From positions 1-9,971 of the forward strand of contig JAIYCK010000113.1 of assembly GCA_027488055.1 (NCBI GenBank): a stretch of 9,971 nt of DNA, given 5' to 3'. This DNA is from Flavobacteriales bacterium (GTDB taxonomy: Bacteria; Bacteroidota; Bacteroidia; Flavobacteriales_D; Sanyastnellaceae). This document shows, one piece after another, positions 5,980-9,971 of this stretch (within the stretch, counting starts at the first letter, position 1; every line of letters begins with the position of its first letter). The position numbers and the translations under genes were made by a program. The notes below the pieces were generated by a model. The model saw only the letters and a list, made by a program, of their open reading frames with translations, ran no database searches and had not been told where the DNA came from.

Positions 5980-7212
5980 TTACATTAAAATACCTGCAAT
6001 AGTGGCACTTAAATAGGAGGCCAAGGTACCACACAACAAGGCTCTCAAGCCGAGCTTAGCTAGGTCTGCCCGACGCTCTGGAGCCAAAGCGCCGATACCT
6101 CCAATTTGCATCCCCACACTACTGAAATTCGCAAATCCACAGATTGCAAAACTAGCAATCAAAATTCCTTTTTCGCTCACGACTGGAACGGCTTGTGTCG
6201 TCATGTTTTTGAAAGCAACGAATTCGTTGATAGTCAATTTCTGCCCGAGTAAGGTCGCTACGTTGTTGAGATCTTCCGCGGGGGTCCCCATTGCCCATGC
6301 CATTGGATAGAACAATTTACTGAAGATAAAGTCAAGTGTCAAACCATCCCAAAAACAACCTAGAAGGGCATTGATCAAGGCAATCAAAGCAATGAATCCA
6401 ATCAACATCGCGATGACGTTCATCGCAATCTTGAATCCATCTCCGGCTCCATGACTGATGGCGTCGATCAAATTGCTATGCTCTTTTTTGACTTCCAATT
6501 TCACCTTTCCCATGGTCTGACTTTCTTCTGTCTCGGGAAAGACAATTTTTGAAATCACTAGTGCACCTGGTGCCGCCATGAGACTTGCAGCTAATAAATA
6601 TTCTGCTTTGGCGCCCATGTTCACATACACAATCAGGATTCCACCTGCTATGCAAGCCAAACTGCCGCTCATGCTCGCAAGCAATTCACTTTTTGTCATG
6701 GTACTCAAATAAGGGCGTATCATCACTTGTGCTTCTACTTGACCTACAAATGCACTCGCTACGTTGCTCAGTGCTTCGGCACCGCTAACGCGCATCACCC
6801 AATTCATGGCTTTTGCAATCTTCGATACGATGAATTGCATGATCCCCAAATGGTACAAGATCGCGACCAATACGCACACCAGAATAATGGTGGCAGTTAT
6901 ATTGAAGGCAAAGACAAAGGTGTTATCATCGCGATAATTCACAACCTCGCCAGCATTGCTCAATGAGGCAACACCACCATATACAAATGCTGCACCCTCT
7001 TTAGCAAACTGCTCGATTTTTTCCATGCCACTTCCGAGCTTCTGAAAAAACCAGGTCACAGGTTGTACCTTAAGGATAAGTAAGGCTAGCACGATTTGTA
7101 AACCTAAACCACTTAGTACAAGGCGATAGTTGATTCGCTTTTTGTTGTTCGAACACAAATACGCAATTCCAAGTATGACCGCAATTCCTATCAATCCAAT
7201 GAAACGATCCAT
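5980..7212 (-). CDS. Concentrative nucleoside transporter (CNT/NupC family)
   Basis: A 410-residue inner-membrane transporter that imports nucleosides driven by an ion gradient (Na+ or H+). Hydrophobic segments run through the chain, with the first at about 5-20 and 31-49. Substrate-site motifs known from Vibrio cholerae CNT are present: GQVE at 157-160 (GQTE there), Glu330 in INEFVAF, and Asn362 and Ser365 in GFANFSSVG. The residue after E-A in the first motif is Gln (EAQ) where V. cholerae has Pro. An ATG at 7263 would add a 17-residue basic stretch; 7212 (MDRFIGLIG) is preferred because a candidate -7 box ends at 7266, directly upstream of the longer start. It is followed after 12 bases by purE, so salvage uptake and purine synthesis are linked. 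Substrate preference cannot be read from the sequence. Confidence 0.94.
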   Translation of the reverse strand: MDRFIGLIGIAVILGIAYLCSNNKKRINYRLVLSGLGLQIVLALLILKVQPVTWFFQKLGSGMEKIEQFAKEGAAFVYGGVASLSNAGEVVNYRDDNTFVFAFNITATIILVCVLVAILYHLGIMQFIVSKIAKAMNWVMRVSGAEALSNVASAFVGQVEAQVMIRPYLSTMTKSELLASMSGSLACIAGGILIVYVNMGAKAEYLLAASLMAAPGALVISKIVFPETEESQTMGKVKLEVKKEHSNLIDAISHGAGDGFKIAMNVIAMLIGFIALIALINALLGCFWDGLTLDFIFSKLFYPMAWAMGTPAEDLNNVATLLGQKLTINEFVAFKNMTTQAVPVVSEKGILIASFAICGFANFSSVGMQIGGIGALAPERRADLAKLGLRALLCGTLASYLSATIAGILM

Positions 7213-7265
7213 AATCTTTGTTTTTTGACGAGTTGACTGCTTTGTTATTTCGACACAGCGCATTG

Positions 7266-7273
7266 CAAAGCTA
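7266..7273 (-). promoter_or_regulatory. Candidate -7 box for the transporter-purE unit
   Basis: Minus-strand TAGCTTTG is an exact match to TAnnTTTG. It predicts a transcript start near 7259 and a leader of about 47 bases to the ATG at 7212, which argues against the upstream ATG at 7263. No TTG is found at the usual -33 spacing, so support is partial. Confidence 0.45.
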
Positions 7274-7334
7274 TCTGAGCTGAATGCAAAGTATCAGTGA
7301 TCTTCAAAGAACGTATATATTACGCAACGTTCGA

Positions 7335-7364
7335 AATAAAAAATATTGACTGAGTCGAATCAGT
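7335..7364 (-). terminator. Possible weak terminator after the bifunctional nuclease gene
   Basis: On the minus strand ACTGATTCGACTCAGT (7364-7349) forms a hairpin: a 5 bp stem, one T-C mismatch, and an internal TCGA. It is followed by the T-rich stretch ATATTTTTTATTT. It lies 13 bases after the stop codon at 7378. The stem is short and mismatched, so partial read-through to the transporter gene is possible. Confidence 0.4.
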
Positions 7365-7377
7365 AATGATAAGCGAC

Positions 7378-7974
7378 TTAAATACTGGTTTTTCTGCGAT
7401 TGATCTCGTCGCGAATGTGCGAAGCTTTCTCATAATCTTCTTGCTCCAATGCTGTATCAAGTAGGCGCTGAAGATCATCCATACTCATCGCTCCAGTTGT
7501 GTCTTCGGCGATCGTCTCAAGATCTAACTCTTCATCTTCTTCGATCTCATCATCGGTTTCGATACCACTTACACCGGCCATTTCAAGGATGAACTCCAAG
7601 CAATAAATAGGGCAATTGAAACGAACAGCGATCGCCACAGCGTCACTGGTGCGCGCATCGATTTCTGCCGTGCGGCCATTTTGATTTACAATTAATTTAG
7701 AGAAAAAGATGCCTTCCACTAAGTTGTAGATCAATATTTCTTCGACTTCGATGTGAAAACTATGAGCCAATGACCTGAAAAGGTCATGCGTCAATGGACG
7801 GCTAGGTGTCATTTTCTCCAATTCGATAGCAATGGCCTGTGCTTCTGGACCGCCAATCACAATCGGTAGTCTGCGATGGCCATCTGATTCAGAAAGCACC
7901 ATGGCATATGCTCCGGTCGTGCTTCCACTTGGAGCAATGTCGCCTATTTGCAATTCTATTTTTGCGTTACTCAT
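7378..7974 (-). CDS. Bifunctional nuclease family protein (DUF151 with C-terminal UVR motif)
   Basis: A 198-residue cytoplasmic protein. Residues about 5-132 are the bifunctional nuclease (BFN/DUF151) domain, recognisable from LPIVIGGPEAQAIAIELE (36-53), RPLTHDLF (59-66) and the conserved AEIDARTSDAVAIAVRF (103-119). An acidic linker (about 139-158) follows, then a UvrB/UvrC-type UVR motif at about 164-195 (DDLQRLLDTALEQEDYEKAS and RDEINRR), a helical hairpin used for protein contacts. Plant BFN proteins have RNase and DNase activity; the bacterial function is not well settled, and a link to DNA repair through the UVR motif is inference. It lies 70 bases downstream of etfA on the same strand, a neighbourhood common in Bacteroidota as far as I recall. 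A candidate internal promoter sits in the gap. Confidence 0.93.
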   Translation of the reverse strand: MSNAKIELQIGDIAPSGSTTGAYAMVLSESDGHRRLPIVIGGPEAQAIAIELEKMTPSRPLTHDLFRSLAHSFHIEVEEILIYNLVEGIFFSKLIVNQNGRTAEIDARTSDAVAIAVRFNCPIYCLEFILEMAGVSGIETDDEIEEDEELDLETIAEDTTGAMSMDDLQRLLDTALEQEDYEKASHIRDEINRRKTSI

Positions 7975-8010
7975 AGCTACGATCGATTCCCTTCTGTTTT
8001 CCTCGTAATA

Positions 8011-8018
8011 CGAAGATA
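8011..8018 (-). promoter_or_regulatory. Candidate -7 box for the bifunctional nuclease gene
   Basis: Minus-strand TATCTTCG fits TAnnTTTG with one change (TTCG). It lies 36 bases before the ATG at 7974 inside the 70-base etfA-nuclease gap. The same TAnnTTCG variant occurs before etfB, which gives it slightly more weight. No -33 element is seen. Confidence 0.3.
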
Positions 8019-8044
8019 AGATTTATTTTTTGAATGAGTGACGC

Positions 8045-9001
8045 TTATTTGGCGGCCATGTGCACTTTGGCTGCTTCTATGATCTTGGGCAATACTTCAA
8101 ACGCATCTCCAACGATACCATAATCAGCTGCTTTGAAGAAAGGCGCTTCTGGATCCTTGTTGATCACCACAATTGTTTTACTTCCATTCACTCCAGCCAA
8201 GTGCTGAATCGCACCGCTGATACCCACGGCAATATACAAGTTCGGACGAATCGTGATTCCTGTCTGACCAACGTGCTCATGGTGAGGTCTCCATCCAATG
8301 TCACTCACAGGGCGTGAACAAGCAGTGGCTGCACCTAAAATTTTGGCAAGTTCCTCAATGGGGCCCCAATGCTCTGGGCCTTTCATGCCACGACCAGCGG
8401 ATACCACCAAGTCTGCCTCAGGAAGTGGAATCTCACCGTCTTTTGCTTCGGACTTGAATTCTTTCACCACGATGCCTGCTTTGCCTGTATCTGCACTGAA
8501 AGACTCCACTGGTGCAGTTCCTTCTGTCATTTTAATTCCAAATGAGTTGGGAGATACAGTGATCACTTTTTTCTCGGTAAGCAATTGAATGTCGGCAATG
8601 GCTTTTCCGCTGAATACATTTTTTTTCACTACAAATGCAGCGTTGGGCAAGTCTGTGGCACCTGGGATAAGGCCTGCATCCAATCGGGCTGCCACGCGAG
8701 GCGCAACCATTTTACCTGTGATGTCATGGCTGAATACCACTACTTGCGCAGAAGATGCTTCCACAGCGGACAAGATAGCACGCGTAAGTTGCTGCGAATC
8801 GCTGGTGTTCACGTCTGACATGTGCATCACTTTGCTTGCTCCTACTGCGCCTAAACCGCCGTCACCGTTCAATGTGCCGGCTACGAGTGCAATGGCCTGT
8901 GTGCCCATTTGCGCTGCCAAAGCTGCGCCATAGGAAACTGCTTCAAGGCTGCTTTTAGCAACTTTGCCTTGGTGTTGATCTGCAAATATTAATATTGACA
9001 T
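8045..9001 (-). CDS. etfA: Electron transfer flavoprotein subunit alpha
   Basis: EtfA (FixB) is the FAD-binding subunit of the heterodimeric electron transfer flavoprotein, which takes electrons from acyl-CoA dehydrogenases and related enzymes and passes them to the quinone pool. The chain has 318 residues, normal for the family. The N-terminal domain (1 to about 190) begins with a MSILIFADQH strand. The C-terminal FAD domain carries the expected motifs: SAGRGMKG (201-208), CSRPVSDIGW (228-237), HVGQTG (243-248), the signature around YIAVGISGAIQHLAG (256-270), and NKDPEAP (281-287). All flavin-contact motifs look intact. It follows etfB after 29 bases and is surely in the same operon. It most likely serves beta-oxidation or amino-acid catabolism; no dehydrogenase partner or ETF-quinone oxidoreductase is in the window. 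Confidence 0.97.
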   Translation of the reverse strand: MSILIFADQHQGKVAKSSLEAVSYGAALAAQMGTQAIALVAGTLNGDGGLGAVGASKVMHMSDVNTSDSQQLTRAILSAVEASSAQVVVFSHDITGKMVAPRVAARLDAGLIPGATDLPNAAFVVKKNVFSGKAIADIQLLTEKKVITVSPNSFGIKMTEGTAPVESFSADTGKAGIVVKEFKSEAKDGEIPLPEADLVVSAGRGMKGPEHWGPIEELAKILGAATACSRPVSDIGWRPHHEHVGQTGITIRPNLYIAVGISGAIQHLAGVNGSKTIVVINKDPEAPFFKAADYGIVGDAFEVLPKIIEAAKVHMAAK

Positions 9002-9030
9002 AGTGTGAATTTCTTGTGGTAATGGTTGGA

Positions 9031-9771
9031 TTAAATGGCTTTTGCTTCTTCTGACAACAGTCGAATCAAATCGCCAGCTTGCTCTGCATCGATGTATTTA
9101 CAGCCGCTTTTTGCTGGAGGAAGGCTATATCCAACAACTTGTGTGCTATTGCTTGCATTTACTCCGGCAATGACTTCCAACGGCTTCGTGCGCGCTGCCA
9201 TGATGCCACGCATATTTGGAATGCGTTGCTCTGCCATTCCTTTGGCTGCACTCAAAACGACAGGAACTTGTACTTCTAATATTTCATGACCGCCAGGTAC
9301 TTCACGCTCGATAGTGGCTGTCTGACCAGCTACATCCAATTTCGTTGCAAGGGCCACATAGGGAACATCCAATAGTTCTGCAACCATACCAGGTACTACA
9401 GATCCGTTGTAATTGATCGTTTCTTTGCCACAAAGGATAAGATCGAATTGCTTGTCTTTCGCGTAGGCCGCAATTTGTTTGGCAATGAACAACGAGTCTC
9501 CTTCTGGAGCATCGATGCGCACTGCATCATCTGCACCAATGGCTAACGCTTTACGAATAATGGGCTCATAATCTGCTCCACCTACCGATAAAATAGTGAC
9601 ATTGCCGCCCATGGATTCCTTGATTTCCAATGCTCTTACCAAGGCATACCATTCATCATAAGGGTTCACAATGAAGGTGACACCGTTTTCATCAAACTTG
9701 GTGTTGCCGTCTGAAAAGGCAATTTTGGAGGTTGTATCAGGCGCCTTGCTGATGCAGACTAATATCTTCAT
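9031..9771 (-). CDS. etfB: Electron transfer flavoprotein subunit beta
   Basis: EtfB (FixA) pairs with EtfA; it binds AMP in housekeeping ETFs and docks the partner dehydrogenases. The 246-residue chain starts with MKILVCISKAPDT and has the NPYDEWYALVRALEIKE stretch (36-52), CGKETINYNGSVVPGMVAE (114-132) and the ETF beta signature EREVPGGHEILEVQVPVVLS (155-174), followed by NMRGIMAARTKPLE (186-199). Length and motifs match the housekeeping type that serves acyl-CoA dehydrogenases. I cannot tell from motifs alone whether it could be a bifurcating type, but no bifurcation partner is next to it. It is the first clear gene of the etfB-etfA-nuclease series, with a candidate -7 box upstream. Confidence 0.97.
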   Translation of the reverse strand: MKILVCISKAPDTTSKIAFSDGNTKFDENGVTFIVNPYDEWYALVRALEIKESMGGNVTILSVGGADYEPIIRKALAIGADDAVRIDAPEGDSLFIAKQIAAYAKDKQFDLILCGKETINYNGSVVPGMVAELLDVPYVALATKLDVAGQTATIEREVPGGHEILEVQVPVVLSAAKGMAEQRIPNMRGIMAARTKPLEVIAGVNASNSTQVVGYSLPPAKSGCKYIDAEQAGDLIRLLSEEAKAI

Positions 9772-9803
9772 TCGGGTATTTTTACGTTCTGAATTTGTGC
9801 CTG

Positions 9804-9811
9804 CGAAAGTA
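9804..9811 (-). promoter_or_regulatory. Candidate -7 box for the etfBA operon
   Basis: Minus-strand TACTTTCG, within TATTACTTTCGC, differs from TAnnTTTG by one base. It predicts a start of transcription near 9797 and a leader of about 25 bases before the etfB ATG at 9771. There is no TTG at the usual -33 distance. The 119-base gap to the upstream gene gives room for a promoter. Confidence 0.4.
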
Positions 9812-9890
9812 ATACCATTTGCACTTAGAATAAATGCACACCTTTAAAAATTCGGAGGCACTTTGATCCAAAACAACAGGCTTAGTCAAA

Positions 9891-9971
9891 TCACATATTC
9901 AACGCCATCTCCTGGATTTCTTGGTCGTTGGAAATCAGCCACGGACCGTCTAAATCAGCCCAAGAAGCCAA
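9891..9971 (-). CDS. C-terminal end of an unidentified protein (cut by window edge)
   Basis: The minus strand is open from the right edge down to a TGA at 9893-9891. It gives the last 26 residues of a protein, which include DLDGPWLISNDQEIQEMALN. I do not recognise the family from so short a tail. It would be transcribed toward etfB with a 119-base gap. The plus strand is also open over much of this stretch, so the strand is not certain; the minus reading is preferred because of its ordinary composition and its agreement with the neighbours. Confidence 0.42.
   Translation of the reverse strand: MASWADLDGPWLISNDQEIQEMALNM

Noticed and set aside
8298..8933. Plus-strand frames opposite etfA
   Set aside because: They lie fully within etfA on the other strand and have no independent support.

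Overview
The window looks like a chromosomal segment of a member of the Bacteroidota, probably of the Flavobacteriia type. The evidence is a secreted protein ending in a type IX secretion (T9SS) sorting domain, several promoter boxes close to the phylum's -7 consensus TAnnTTTG, little sign of Shine-Dalgarno sequences, A-rich leaders, and an etfB-etfA-bifunctional nuclease-nucleoside transporter order that I recall as common in this group. No rRNA, tRNA, CRISPR array, insertion sequence or phage gene was seen.

Layout. The left edge (1-773, minus) is a flavin reductase family gene cut by the window. Divergent from it is a large T9SS cargo protein with a choice-of-anchor L domain (896-2440, plus), closed by a clear intrinsic terminator. 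Next comes a poorly characterised stretch (2601-3582) with a small secreted protein carrying two calcium-loop-like motifs and a doubtful small ORF. At 3727-5047 a HxlR-family regulator and a QorB-like NAD(P)H-dependent oxidoreductase are divergently transcribed around a 109 bp gap packed with GTTAC/GTAAC half-sites. A perfect 15 bp inverted repeat then acts as a probable bidirectional terminator. A non-genic stretch holds what looks like the 3' remnant of a decayed minus-strand gene (5262-5435).

The right half lies entirely on the minus strand. In transcription order it has the last codons of an unidentified gene (9891-9971), etfB, etfA, a bifunctional nuclease (DUF151 plus UVR motif), a concentrative nucleoside transporter and purE. 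EtfB and EtfA form the electron-transfer flavoprotein that passes electrons from acyl-CoA dehydrogenases to the quinone pool. The transporter and PurE are 12 bp apart and probably co-transcribed, linking nucleoside salvage with de novo purine synthesis.

Most of the window is ordinary housekeeping content. The most informative unexplained signal is the dense operator array between the HxlR regulator and the oxidoreductase, where inverted GTTAC repeats lie on the putative -7 boxes of both divergent promoters. I see no convincing evidence of a wholly new multi-gene system.
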